A stretch of 64,000 nucleotides of DNA, from assembly GCF_007713685.1 (NCBI RefSeq), contig NZ_VMRJ01000001.1:1532129-1596128 (forward strand), written 5' to 3'. Position 1 is the first letter of the stretch, and each line of letters opens with the position of its first letter. The translations under genes were made by a program, and so were the position numbers. Below, piece after piece: positions 16,905 through 25,652 of this stretch. This DNA comes from Hymenobacter setariae. GTDB taxonomy: Bacteria; Bacteroidota; Bacteroidia; Cytophagales; Hymenobacteraceae. The notes beneath the pieces are model-generated. The model saw only the letters and a list, made by a program, of their open reading frames with translations. It was not told where the DNA came from and searched no databases.

Positions 16905-19900
16905 ATGAACAAACCCACTAAAGTTCTTATCCTCGGTTCCGGCGCGTTGAAAATCGGGGAGGCCGGCGAATTTGACTATTCCGGCTCGCAGGCGCTGAAG
17001 GCACTGAAAGAGGAAGGCATCCGCACTATCCTCATCAACCCCAACATTGCCACCGTGCAAACCTCGGAGGGCATGGCCGACGACGTGTATTTCCTGCCCG
17101 TGACGCCCTACTTCGTGGAGGAAGTCATCAAGAAAGAGAAGCCCGATGGCATTCTAGTGGCGTTTGGCGGCCAAACGGCGCTCAACTGCGCGGTGGCATT
17201 GTACCGGGCTGGGGTGTTTGAGAAGTATAACCTGCCGGTGCTCGGCACGCCGGTGCAGTCGATTATCGACACCGAGGACCGCGATATTTTCAAGGAGAAG
17301 CTCGACCAGATTGGTGTGCTCACGGCTCGCAGCGTGGCCGTGACGACGATGGACGACGCCCTGGCAGCCGGTGAGCGCATCGGCTTCCCGATTATTGTGC
17401 GGGCGGCGTTTGCCCTAGGTGGCCTGGGTAGCGGCTTTGCCAACAACATGGACGAGCTGCGGGCGCTGGCCGAAAAAGCATTCACGACTTCGGACCAGAT
17501 TTTGGTGGAAGAATCGCTGAAGGGCTGGAAGGAAGTGGAATACGAAGTGGTGCGCGATGCCTATGATAACTGCATCACGGTCTGCAACATGGAGAACTTC
17601 GACCCCATCGGCATCCACACCGGTGAGAGCATCGTGGTGGCCCCGTCGCAGACGCTCAGTAACCGCGAGTACCACAAGCTGCGCTCGATTGGTATCAAGA
17701 CCATTCGGCACCTGGGCATCGTGGGCGAGTGCAACATTCAGTACGCGCTCGACCCAGTTTCGGAGGATTATCGCGTGATTGAGGTGAACGCCCGCTTGTC
17801 GCGCTCGTCGGCGCTAGCTTCCAAGGCTACGGGCTACCCGCTGGCCTTCGTGGCCGCCAAGCTGAGCCTAGGCTACTCGCTGGCCGAGTTGAAGAACAGC
17901 GTAACGCAGACGACCACAGCCTTTTTCGAGCCGGCGCTCGACTATGTGGTGGTAAAGCTGCCGCGCTGGGACCTAGGTAAGTTCTCGGGCGTGCAGCGGC
18001 AGATTGGCTCGGCCATGAAGAGCGTGGGCGAGGTAATGGCCATCGGCAAGTCGTTTGAGGAAGCCATTCAGAAGGGCTTGCGCATGCTGGACACCGGCAA
18101 GCGCGGCTTTGTGGGCAACACGCCTGATACGGCTGACAACGAAACCATAGACCGCCTGCTGAGCGAGCCCAACGAGGAGCGCATCTTCGCCATTACCCAG
18201 GCGTTTGAGGCCGGCTACACCATCGAGCGCGTGCACGACCTGACCAAGATTGACCTCTGGTTTTTGCAGCGCCTGTACACCATTTTCGAGCTGGGGCAGC
18301 GCTTGGCTACCGGGCGCGAGCAGGGCCTAGAGTCGCTGGACGCAGACTTGCTGCGCGAAGTTAAAAAGGCTGGTTTCTCGGACCAGCAGCTTGCCGTGCA
18401 AGTGCTGGGCTCTACTGATGTAAAGGCCGACGAACTGCGCGTACGCGCGCACCGCAAGGCCCTAGGGGTGCTGCCGGTGGTGAAGCAGATTGATACGCTA
18501 GCAGCCGAGTTTCCGGCCAAGACGAACTACCTGTACCTCACCTACCACGGCACCGAAAACGACCTGGCCCCCGAAACCGAGCAGTCGATTGCCGTGCTGG
18601 GCTCGGGCGTGTACCGCATCGGCTCGTCGGTAGAGTTTGACTGGTGCGGTGTGAACGCCGTGCAAACGGCCGCCGCCGAGGGCTACAAAACGCTCATCAT
18701 CAACTACAACCCCGAAACCGTATCCACCGACTACGACGTGAGCGACCGCCTCTACTTCGAGGAGCTGAGCTACGAGCGGGTGATGGATATTCTGGACTTT
18801 GAGCACCCGACGGGCGTGATTCTGAGCACCGGCGGACAGATTCCGAACAACCTGGCCACCCGCCTCGAAGACGCCGGCGCGCCCATCCTGGGTACTTCGG
18901 CGGCGAGCATCGACATGGCCGAGAACCGCCATAAGTTCTCGAGCATCATGGACGAGCTGGGCATCGAGCAGCCCCGCTGGAACGAGCTGACCTCGCTGGA
19001 AGCCATGCACGCCTTCGTGGGCGAGGTGGGCTACCCGGTGCTCATCCGGCCGAGCTACGTGCTGTCGGGCGCGGCCATGAACGTGGTGTCGAACCGCCAG
19101 GAGCTGGAAGAATACCTGCAAACGGCTACCGAGGTGAGCGCCGAATATCCAGTGGTGGTGTCGGAATTCATTCAGGAAGCCAAGGAGATAGAGCTGGACG
19201 CGGTGGCCAACCATGGCGAAATCGTGAGCTACGCCATCTCGGAGCACGTCGAGTTTGCGGGCGTGCACTCGGGCGATGCTACCATGTACTACCCCCCCCA
19301 GCGGGTGTATGTGGGCACCATCCGCAAGCTCAAGAACATCGCCGAGAAGATTGCCCGCCGCTACGACATCAGCGGTCCGTTCAACATCCAGTTCCTGGAA
19401 AAGAACGGCGTGATTCGGGTAATCGAGTGCAACATCCGGGCTTCGCGCAGCTACCCCTTCGTATCGAAGATTTCGGGCAATAACCTGGTTACCAAAGCCA
19501 CGCAGGTGCTACTGGGTAAGAAGGACATCGTGCGCGACGACAGCGAGCGCGTGTACGACCTGCCATTCGTGGGCGTGAAGGCGCCGCAGTTTTCGTTTAC
19601 CCGCCTACCTGGCGCCGACCCGGTGCTGCGCGTGGACATGGTGAGCACCGGCGAAGTAGGCTGCCTAGGCGACACAGCCGAGGAGGCTCTGCTGAAGTCG
19701 ATGCTGAGCGTGGGCTACAAAATTCCGCAGAAATCGGTGCTTATCTCGGGCGGCCCTATCAAGTCGAAAGTGGCGCTGCTCTCGGCCGCCGAGTTGCTGG
19801 TGAAAAAGGGCTACCAGGTGTACGCTACGCAAGGCACACACCGCTTCTTTGCCGAGAACAAAGTGCCGAGCAGCCTGCTCTTCTGGCCCGACGACCACCA

Positions 19901-20138
19901 GGAGCCTAACGTGCTGACTTATCTGCGCGAGAAGAAAATCGACTTGGTTATCAACGTTCCCAAAAACCTGTCGAAGGGCGAACTGGATAACGACTACAAA
20001 ATCCGCCGCACCGCCATCGACTTTGGTATTCCGCTGCTGACCAATGCGCGTCTGGCCTCGAAGTTTATCCGGGCCTTCTGCTCGCTGGAGATGAAGGATT
20101 TGAAGATTAAGAGCTGGAACGAGTACAAGGCGATGTAG
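16905..20138 (+). CDS. carB: Carbamoyl-phosphate synthase large chain
   Basis: Makes carbamoyl phosphate from bicarbonate, ammonia and two ATP for arginine and pyrimidine synthesis. 1,077 residues, the normal length, with two homologous ATP-grasp halves: the first starts KVLILGSGALKIGEAGEFDYSG, the second IAVLGSGVYRIGSSVEFDWCG near residue 562. The C-terminal allosteric MGS-like domain is at about 940-1077 (LISGGPIKSKVALLSAAELLVKKGYQVYATQGTHRF). One base separates it from the next small gene. Confidence 0.98.
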   Translation: MNKPTKVLILGSGALKIGEAGEFDYSGSQALKALKEEGIRTILINPNIATVQTSEGMADDVYFLPVTPYFVEEVIKKEKPDGILVAFGGQTALNCAVALYRAGVFEKYNLPVLGTPVQSIIDTEDRDIFKEKLDQIGVLTARSVAVTTMDDALAAGERIGFPIIVRAAFALGGLGSGFANNMDELRALAEKAFTTSDQILVEESLKGWKEVEYEVVRDAYDNCITVCNMENFDPIGIHTGESIVVAPSQTLSNREYHKLRSIGIKTIRHLGIVGECNIQYALDPVSEDYRVIEVNARLSRSSALASKATGYPLAFVAAKLSLGYSLAELKNSVTQTTTAFFEPALDYVVVKLPRWDLGKFSGVQRQIGSAMKSVGEVMAIGKSFEEAIQKGLRMLDTGKRGFVGNTPDTADNETIDRLLSEPNEERIFAITQAFEAGYTIERVHDLTKIDLWFLQRLYTIFELGQRLATGREQGLESLDADLLREVKKAGFSDQQLAVQVLGSTDVKADELRVRAHRKALGVLPVVKQIDTLAAEFPAKTNYLYLTYHGTENDLAPETEQSIAVLGSGVYRIGSSVEFDWCGVNAVQTAAAEGYKTLIINYNPETVSTDYDVSDRLYFEELSYERVMDILDFEHPTGVILSTGGQIPNNLATRLEDAGAPILGTSAASIDMAENRHKFSSIMDELGIEQPRWNELTSLEAMHAFVGEVGYPVLIRPSYVLSGAAMNVVSNRQELEEYLQTATEVSAEYPVVVSEFIQEAKEIELDAVANHGEIVSYAISEHVEFAGVHSGDATMYYPPQRVYVGTIRKLKNIAEKIARRYDISGPFNIQFLEKNGVIRVIECNIRASRSYPFVSKISGNNLVTKATQVLLGKKDIVRDDSERVYDLPFVGVKAPQFSFTRLPGADPVLRVDMVSTGEVGCLGDTAEEALLKSMLSVGYKIPQKSVLISGGPIKSKVALLSAAELLVKKGYQVYATQGTHRFFAENKVPSSLLFWPDDHQEPNVLTYLREKKIDLVINVPKNLSKGELDNDYKIRRTAIDFGIPLLTNARLASKFIRAFCSLEMKDLKIKSWNEYKAM

Positions 20139-20139
20139 T

Positions 20140-20412
20140 ATGCGCTACAACGACTTGCCGGAGCGCTGGAAAGCCAAGCTTCAGCAACACGTTGCTACTA
20201 CCAGAGGCGGAGAGTTTCGAGGACTCTCCGCCTCTGATTTTTCAAGCAACTCGGTTGCTATCACTTTTGAAGACGGTTCACAAGTGGAGTTCAAATATGC
20301 GTTTGTAATTCAGGCACTGGAAATGCGCGAAGTCGGCGTGTTTACGGAGCATTGCGGCTACCATATTTTTCCGCTTTATGATGGTCTAGACCTACGCATC
20401 AATGAGTATTAG
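20140..20412 (+). CDS. Small conserved-looking protein of unknown function in the arg operon
   Basis: 90 residues, starting one base after the carB stop. I do not recognise a named domain; it ends with an aromatic, conserved-looking segment (VGVFTEHCGYHIFPLYDG) preceded by VAITFEDGSQVEFKYAFVI, reminiscent of small Bacteroidota cytosolic proteins I recall only vaguely. The coding sequence contains a perfect 13-bp hairpin plus T5 that would act as a terminator. So either the gene carries an internal attenuator, or the carB terminator has become part of a small ORF. The complete frame with sensible codons favours a real protein. Confidence 0.6.
   Translation: MRYNDLPERWKAKLQQHVATTRGGEFRGLSASDFSSNSVAITFEDGSQVEFKYAFVIQALEMREVGVFTEHCGYHIFPLYDGLDLRINEY
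20203..20242 (+). terminator. Terminator-like hairpin inside a coding sequence
   Basis: AGAGGCGGAGAGT (20203-20215) pairs perfectly with ACTCTCCGCCTCT (20223-20235), loop of 7 nt, followed by GA and TTTTT. It lies 65 nt after carB, within the 90-residue ORF. Confidence 0.7.
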
Positions 20413-20534
20413 CACCCCAGCTGACTTAAGCTCAGCTATCGAAAACTAACACTCGTACCTATTGGTGGCTGATGCTAGAAGCGGTCAAAGTAGCGTTAGC
20501 TGCAGCGACTTGGCACTGGATAGGCTACTGGGTG

Positions 20535-20574
20535 ACAAGGGGCTGGGCCAGTTGGCTTGGCCCCTTGTTTTTTT
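20535..20574 (+). terminator. Intrinsic terminator/attenuator ahead of argF'
   Basis: ACAAGGGGC (20535-20543) pairs with GCCCCTTGT (20560-20568), followed by seven T, 45 nt before the argF' start. It would end the upstream transcript unless read through; no clear promoter is visible in the remaining gap. Confidence 0.8.
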
Positions 20575-20618
20575 GCATTTCAATTACTGGCAGGCTAAAA
20601 GCCCGCAATACTGCTATC

Positions 20619-21569
20619 ATGAAAAATTTCCTTTCTTTCGCCGACGCAGGCGACTACAAGGCGCTACTTAACCAAGCCCTCGAAATCAAGAAGAATCCTT
20701 ACGGCTACCAGCACGTGGGTAAGAATAAAACGGTAGGCCTTATATTTTTCAACCCTAGCCTACGCACACGCCTAAGTAGCTTGAAGGCTGCCTACAACCT
20801 AGGCGCGCAAGCCTGGGTACTGAACGCAGGGGCCGACTCGTGGACGCTCGAAATGGCCGATGGGGCCGTAATGAACGGCTCGACGCAGGAGCACATCAAG
20901 GATGCTATCGCGGTGATGAGCCAATACTGCGACGTGCTGGGCGTGCGCACCTTCCCCACGCTAAAAGACAAGGAAGCCGACTACAGCGAGGAAGTGATGA
21001 GCAAGATTCTGCAGTATGCCACTGTGCCTGTTATTAGCCTCGAAAGCGCTACGCTGCACCCCTTGCAATCGTTTGCCGACCTCATTACAGTGGCAGAGAC
21101 GAAGAAAAAGGAGCGCGTGAAAGTTGTGCTGACCTGGGCGCCCCACGTACGCGCGTTGCCGCAGTGCGTGCCCAACTCGTTTGCCGATTGGTTTTCGGAA
21201 ATCGACTGGGTGGACTTCGTCATTACCCACCCGCACGGCTACGAGTTGGATCCTAAGTTCACAAAGGGTGCGACCATCGAGTACGACCAGCGCAAGGCAC
21301 TAGAAGGCGCCGACTACGTGCAGGCCAAGAACTGGAGCAGCTACCGCGACTACGGCCAAATACTCAATAACGACCCTAGCTGGATGCTCACAAATGAGCA
21401 CATGCGCGGTACCGACAACGCTAAATTCATCCACTGCCTGCCTGTGCGCCGCAACGTAGAAGTGTCCGATGAGGTGCTCGACGCGCCGGGCTCGCTTATT
21501 ATTCAGGAAGCGGGCAACCGCACGTTTTCGATGCAGACGGTGCTGCACGAGCTATTGAAGCAGAAGTAA
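20619..21569 (+). CDS. argF': N-acyl-ornithine carbamoyltransferase (acetyl- or succinyl-ornithine type)
   Basis: Transfers carbamoyl phosphate to N-acyl-ornithine, giving N-acyl-citrulline. I chose the ATG at 20619 (316 residues, MKNFLSF): the upstream open stretch spans a terminator. The carbamoyl-phosphate loop reads NPSLRTRLS (residues 45-53) rather than STRTR of ordinary OTCase, and the C-terminal HCLPVRRN replaces HCLPRK, both typical of the Xanthomonas acetylornithine / Bacteroides succinylornithine branch. The protein aligns without gaps to the N-terminal part of Bacteroides SOTCase as I remember it, and the residue that decides acetyl (Glu) versus succinyl (Pro) is Gln90 here, so the substrate is open. 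With the M20 deacylase this makes the acyl-citrulline route. Confidence 0.93.
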   Translation: MKNFLSFADAGDYKALLNQALEIKKNPYGYQHVGKNKTVGLIFFNPSLRTRLSSLKAAYNLGAQAWVLNAGADSWTLEMADGAVMNGSTQEHIKDAIAVMSQYCDVLGVRTFPTLKDKEADYSEEVMSKILQYATVPVISLESATLHPLQSFADLITVAETKKKERVKVVLTWAPHVRALPQCVPNSFADWFSEIDWVDFVITHPHGYELDPKFTKGATIEYDQRKALEGADYVQAKNWSSYRDYGQILNNDPSWMLTNEHMRGTDNAKFIHCLPVRRNVEVSDEVLDAPGSLIIQEAGNRTFSMQTVLHELLKQK

Positions 21570-21572
21570 CAG

Positions 21573-22064
21573 ATGACCCCTGAGCTGACTATTCGCCCCA
21601 TTGCGCCCGGCGATAACGCGGCCCTAGCCCGTGCCGTGCGCGATACCCTAGCCGAGTTTGGCGCCGCCAAGCCTGGTACTGCCTACTACGACGAGGCTAC
21701 CGACCACCTGTACGAGTTGTTCAGCCAAACGCCGCGCAGTGCCTATTTTGTGGCTGAGCTGAACGGCGAGGTGCTGGGCGGCGGCGGCATCTTCCCCACC
21801 CAGGGCCTGCCTGCCGATACTGTGGAGCTGGTGAAGCTCTATCTGCTGCCTGCCGCCAGGGGCCGGGGTGTGGGCAAGGCCTTGATTACGCACTGTTTCG
21901 AAGCCGCCCGCGCCAACGGATATGACCGCGTGTACCTCGAAACCACCGATGAACTTACCCAGGCCATCCCGCTTTACGAGCGGCTAGGCTTCACGTATTT
22001 ACCACAGGCGCTGGGCAACAGCGGCCACTTCGGCTGCCAAATTTGGATGATTAAGGCGGTATAG
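21573..22064 (+). CDS. GNAT family N-acetyltransferase
   Basis: 163 residues, starting 3 nt after argF', so most likely the last gene of the arginine transcript. The acetyl-CoA loop is AARGRGVGKALI (about residues 93-104), preceded by VELVKLYLLP and followed by a YERLGF motif near 137. The substrate is unknown; the family includes amino-acid and peptide acetyltransferases. A hairpin with T-rich tail lies just downstream. Confidence 0.85.
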   Translation: MTPELTIRPIAPGDNAALARAVRDTLAEFGAAKPGTAYYDEATDHLYELFSQTPRSAYFVAELNGEVLGGGGIFPTQGLPADTVELVKLYLLPAARGRGVGKALITHCFEAARANGYDRVYLETTDELTQAIPLYERLGFTYLPQALGNSGHFGCQIWMIKAV

Positions 22065-22090
22065 GCCGCTTGGCTCACCACCTTATATTT

Positions 22091-22131
22091 GCGGGGCATG
22101 GGGCGTTGACCTCCTGCCCCGCCTTTCGTTT
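22091..22131 (+). terminator. Probable terminator of the rightward arginine operon
   Basis: GCGGGGCA (22091-22098) pairs with TGCCCCGC (22115-22122) around a 16-nt loop and is followed by CTTTCGTTT, 27 nt after the last GNAT stop. Confidence 0.6.
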
Positions 22132-22262
22132 AACTGCACGCGTACTGCTAGCTGATGCTCAGAAAACCTTCTAAAAACTATGGCTGCTGTTGTAGCCCCA
22201 CGCTCGCTTGAGTTGGTGAAATAAGGCTTGTACAGCCGGTTTTAGGTGTTTTCTGTTTTTGC

Positions 22263-23573
22263 ATGCTTTCTACCCGTGAGGTGGCGCCGCGGCCCGATTT
22301 AGTGCGCGGCATTCGGCGCTGGGACTTTGTCGCGCTTATTATCAACATCACGATTGGCGCTGGCATCCTAGGCCTGCCGGCCAAGCTTTATGCACTGGCG
22401 GGCACCTGGAGCCTGCTGGCCTACGTGGTGAGCGCTGCTATCGTCACTGGTATCATCCTGTGCTTTGCGGAGGTGAGCAGCCGCTTTAGCGGCGCGGGCG
22501 GCCCCTACCTCTATGCACGCGAAGCGTTCGGGCCGCTGGTGGGGTTTGAGGTGGGCTGGCTGCTGTGGGTTTCGCGGCTGGCTAGCTTCGCGGCGCTCTG
22601 CAATCTGTTTGTCGAATACGCGGCCTACTTCTGGCCGGCGGTGGGCATGGGCGCGGGGCGGGCAGCGCTCATTATCGGTCTCGTAGCTAGCCTCACCCTG
22701 CTAAACTTAGTCGGGGTGCGGATGGCTTCGCTGGTCAATAACCTCTTCACGGTGAGCAAACTGGCGCTACTCTTGCTGTTTACGGCAGTCGGGCTGTGCT
22801 TTGTTGATTGGGACGCTTTTTCGGTTGCAGTGCGTCCTAGCTACCCTAGCTTTTCGGGGGCGGTGCTGCTGCTCATCTTCACGTTTTCGGGGTTTGATGT
22901 GGCGGCCATTCCGGCTGGCGAAATCCAGCAGCCGCAGCGCAACGTGCCGTTTGCGCTTTTCACGGCCATTGCTACGGTGGCGGTGCTGTTTGTGCTGGTG
23001 CAGGTGGTATGCATTGGTACGCTGCCCGGCCTCGCCACCGCCGACCGCCCGCTGGCTGAGGCAACCGGGCGCTTCCTAGGTCCGGGCGGGGCAGCTTTTG
23101 TGGCCGCAGCCGCTATGCTCATCATCCTGGGCACGCTCAATGCGCTGATGCTGACAGGCCCGCGCCTGTTGTTTGCCCTAGCCGAGCGCGGGCAGATTCC
23201 GGCCGTTTTTGGGGCCACGCACCCGCGCTTTCGCACACCTTACGTGGCTTTGCTAGTGTCGGCGGGGCTGAAGCTGGTGCTGGCTATTTCGGGCACGTTT
23301 CTCTACGCACTGACTTTAAGCACCATTATCCGGCTCCTCTATTTTGGGCTGACGTGCGCCGCGCTACCCGTGCTGCGCCGCCGCTACCCTAGCCAGCCTG
23401 CGCCGTTTCGGGTGTGGGGCGGCGGAGCGGTGGCAGTAGCCTGCATACTCTTGTGCCTGTGGCTACTCGGCAGCAGCAAGGGCACCGAAGCTCGCGATGT
23501 AGCCGTAGCCGCCGTGGCTGGCCTAGGGCTGTACTTCTTGTTTAATCGCCGCAAACCGCGACCTACTTCATAA
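22263..23573 (+). CDS. APC superfamily amino acid permease
   Basis: 436 residues, about 12 hydrophobic segments. The N-terminus RRWDFVALIINITIGAGILGLPAKLYALAG has the unwound TM1 G-A-G-I-L-G substrate loop of the APC (amino acid-polyamine-organocation) family; TM6 region TFSGFDVAAIPAGEIQQPQRNVP is also typical. It likely imports an amino acid in the inner membrane; which one cannot be read. Independent transcript between the arginine operon and the ssuD-like gene. Confidence 0.9.
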   Translation: MLSTREVAPRPDLVRGIRRWDFVALIINITIGAGILGLPAKLYALAGTWSLLAYVVSAAIVTGIILCFAEVSSRFSGAGGPYLYAREAFGPLVGFEVGWLLWVSRLASFAALCNLFVEYAAYFWPAVGMGAGRAALIIGLVASLTLLNLVGVRMASLVNNLFTVSKLALLLLFTAVGLCFVDWDAFSVAVRPSYPSFSGAVLLLIFTFSGFDVAAIPAGEIQQPQRNVPFALFTAIATVAVLFVLVQVVCIGTLPGLATADRPLAEATGRFLGPGGAAFVAAAAMLIILGTLNALMLTGPRLLFALAERGQIPAVFGATHPRFRTPYVALLVSAGLKLVLAISGTFLYALTLSTIIRLLYFGLTCAALPVLRRRYPSQPAPFRVWGGGAVAVACILLCLWLLGSSKGTEARDVAVAAVAGLGLYFLFNRRKPRPTS

Positions 23574-23626
23574 GGACTTTGTGGCCAAAAGCCGCTTAGT
23601 CTACTCCGTTTTTAGTTTATCAGCTG

Positions 23627-24796
23627 ATGTCTCTACCCTCTCCTATCGCTTCCGTAGCCATTCGCACGCCGCAGCGCGTGGCCGAAATATCCTGGTTTGA
23701 CGACCTCTGCGGGGGCGACACGCAGTACTTGAGCGTGCTCGACGGCGCCTACCGCAGCTCGTGGGCGCACTGCCGCGACATTACGCTGGCGGCCGAGCGG
23801 CTGGGGTATTCTAACATTCTGCTGCCTACCTCCTACACAGTGGGGCAGGATGTGATGACCTTCGCGGCCGGTATGGCGCCGCAAACGTCACGCATCAACC
23901 TGCTCACGGCTATTCGCACCGGTGAGATTCACCCGCCCATGCTAGCCCGCGCCCTCGCCTCGCTCGACCACATGCTCGAAGGCCGGCTCACCATCAATAT
24001 CATCAACTCCGACTTGCCCGGCCTGCGTGAGGTGCCGGAGCTGCGTTACCAGCGCTGCGCCGAAACCATCGAGATTCTACGCCAAGCCTGGACGCAAGAA
24101 CGCATCGTGTACAAGGGCGAACTCTACCAGTTCGACATGCCGTCGGACCCCGCCAAACCGTACCAGCAAAACGGTGGCCCACTGCTGTACTTCGGCGGCA
24201 CCTCAGAGGGGGCTAGGGCAGTATGTGCGCAGTATTGCGACATGTTTTTGATGTGGCCCGAAACCGAGGAAATGCTCTACGAAACCATGCAGGACCTCAG
24301 CGCCCGCGCCGCCCGCCACGGCCGCCAGATTGATTTTGGCCTGCGCATCCACGTCATCGTGCGCGAAACCGAGGACGAGGCCCGCGCCTACGCCCGCAAA
24401 CTCATGTCGAAGTTTGACCCCGTGAAAGGCGCCGAAATCAAGAGCCGGGCGCAGGATTCGTGGTCGCTGGGCGTGCACCGCCAAAACGAATTGCGCGAGC
24501 ACGCTGACAACGAAGGTTTCGTGGAGCCGCTGCTCTGGACCGACATCGGCAAGGCCCGCTCGGGCGCGGGCGGTGCCCTAGTGGGCACGCCCGACCAGAT
24601 TGTGGAGAAGCTGAACCGCTACATGGACATGGGCTTCCGGGCGTTCATTTTCTCGGGCTACCCGCTGCTCGACGAGGCCGACTATTTCGCTCGCTACGTG
24701 CTGCCGCGCCTGCCCAATGTCTCGATGCCCGAGGTGCAGGGGCGGCGGCCGCTGCATACGCCGATTACGCCGCTCACGACCGCCCCGCTGCGGTAG
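23627..24796 (+). CDS. LLM-class flavin-dependent monooxygenase, SsuD-like alkanesulfonate monooxygenase
   Basis: 389 residues of the bacterial luciferase-like TIM barrel. The central patch [43 protein letters not shown] and [27 protein letters not shown] closely resemble SsuD, which releases sulfite from alkanesulfonates with FMNH2 and O2. No flavin reductase (ssuE) or sulfonate ABC transporter is nearby, so the substrate is uncertain and other family members (e.g. dimethylsulfone monooxygenase) are possible. An inverted-repeat element follows 17 nt after the stop. Confidence 0.85.
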   Translation: MSLPSPIASVAIRTPQRVAEISWFDDLCGGDTQYLSVLDGAYRSSWAHCRDITLAAERLGYSNILLPTSYTVGQDVMTFAAGMAPQTSRINLLTAIRTGEIHPPMLARALASLDHMLEGRLTINIINSDLPGLREVPELRYQRCAETIEILRQAWTQERIVYKGELYQFDMPSDPAKPYQQNGGPLLYFGGTSEGARAVCAQYCDMFLMWPETEEMLYETMQDLSARAARHGRQIDFGLRIHVIVRETEDEARAYARKLMSKFDPVKGAEIKSRAQDSWSLGVHRQNELREHADNEGFVEPLLWTDIGKARSGAGGALVGTPDQIVEKLNRYMDMGFRAFIFSGYPLLDEADYFARYVLPRLPNVSMPEVQGRRPLHTPITPLTTAPLR

Positions 24797-24813
24797 GCAC
24801 ATTGAGCATTATG

Positions 24814-24904
24814 GAACGTCAGGCTGAGCTGACCGAAGCATCGCTATTGCCCTTTCTAGGGTACTGTTCAGTAGCGATGCTTCGGCTAACTCAGTTTGAC
24901 GTTC
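24814..24904. repeat. MITE/REP-like inverted repeat, GAAGCATC family, copy 2
   Basis: 33-bp imperfect arms (24814-24846 and 24872-24904) share GAACGTCA, CTGAG and CCGAAGCATCGCTA; 25-nt centre. Related to the element at 9140-9244 through CTGAGC-n-CGAAGCATC. Confidence 0.8.
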
Positions 24905-24970
24905 TTATATGTTTGTAACGACTTCCTAAACAGCTTCGGAATAGCTTATACTTCCAGCTTTCGCATACCC

Positions 24971-25570
24971 ATGCAGCCAATCATACCCATTCTATTTGCG
25001 GCCGTGGTGGGCATGGGTCACGCCTTCGAGCCCGACCACCTGCTGGCGGTGAGCACCCTCGTGACGCGCCACGACCGACTAGGGCCAGCCTTGAAAGATG
25101 GCCTATTTTGGGGCCTAGGGCATACCACCATGCTGGTGCTGTTCGGGTCGATTATCATCTTCAGCCGGGCTACCTGGCTGTACTCGGGCTACTTCGAGGC
25201 AGCGGTGGGCGTCATGCTCATCGGATTGGGTATCGGCCGGCTGCTGGATAAGAATTCGTACCAATCATTTCAAAAACCTAAGCAGCAAGCCGGCTTTGCT
25301 TACACGGTGGGGCTAGTGCACGGGCTGGCGGGCAGTGGGGCGCTAGTGCTAGCAGTGCTGGGGGCCATTCCAGAGCCAGTATGGGCGGTGGCTTACATCC
25401 TAGTATTCGGGCTAGGGTCGGTGCTGGGCATGCTGGCTGCCGTAGGCCTCATGCACCTCCCGTTTACGCAGCGCATGCGCTTAGGCAAGCGATTACGGGC
25501 GAGTGCGGTGGTGCTATCGTCGGCGCTGAGCGTGGGCTACGGTGGGTGGCTGGTGTGGGCGAACGTGTAG
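24971..25570 (+). CDS. UreH-like / NicO-type nickel permease
   Basis: 199 residues, about six membrane helices, start ATG at 24971 (the upstream open stretch lies over a repeat element). TM1 carries GMGHAFEPDHLLAVSTLV, which contains H17-x4-D22-H23, the H-X4-D-H signature of nickel/cobalt permeases, and a second conserved motif GLVHGLAGSGALVLAVLG near residue 118. Located 2 kb before the urease structural genes, it most likely supplies Ni2+ for urease. Alternative: a sulfite/cysteine-type exporter of related topology. Confidence 0.85.
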   Translation: MQPIIPILFAAVVGMGHAFEPDHLLAVSTLVTRHDRLGPALKDGLFWGLGHTTMLVLFGSIIIFSRATWLYSGYFEAAVGVMLIGLGIGRLLDKNSYQSFQKPKQQAGFAYTVGLVHGLAGSGALVLAVLGAIPEPVWAVAYILVFGLGSVLGMLAAVGLMHLPFTQRMRLGKRLRASAVVLSSALSVGYGGWLVWANV

Positions 25571-25586
25571 CTGCTGAATGACAGTT

Positions 25587-25627
25587 GCGCGGACTACAGA
25601 GTCCGCGGCTAATACTCATATCGCGGA
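25587..25627. repeat. REP-like palindrome, GTCCGCG family, copy 3
   Basis: CGCGGACT-ACAG-AGTCCGCG (25588-25607) plus another CGCGGACTC at 25622 in the short gap between the convergent nickel permease and MDR dehydrogenase genes. Confidence 0.75.
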
Positions 25628-25652
25628 CTCCGAAAGCGGCGTAACTGTAGCG

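Noticed and set aside
20472..20618. 49-codon extension of the carbamoyltransferase
   Set aside because: It spans a T7 terminator hairpin; family members begin like MKNF-L at 20619.
24896..24970. 25-codon extension of the nickel permease
   Set aside because: It overlaps the inverted repeat and does not resemble the family N-terminus.
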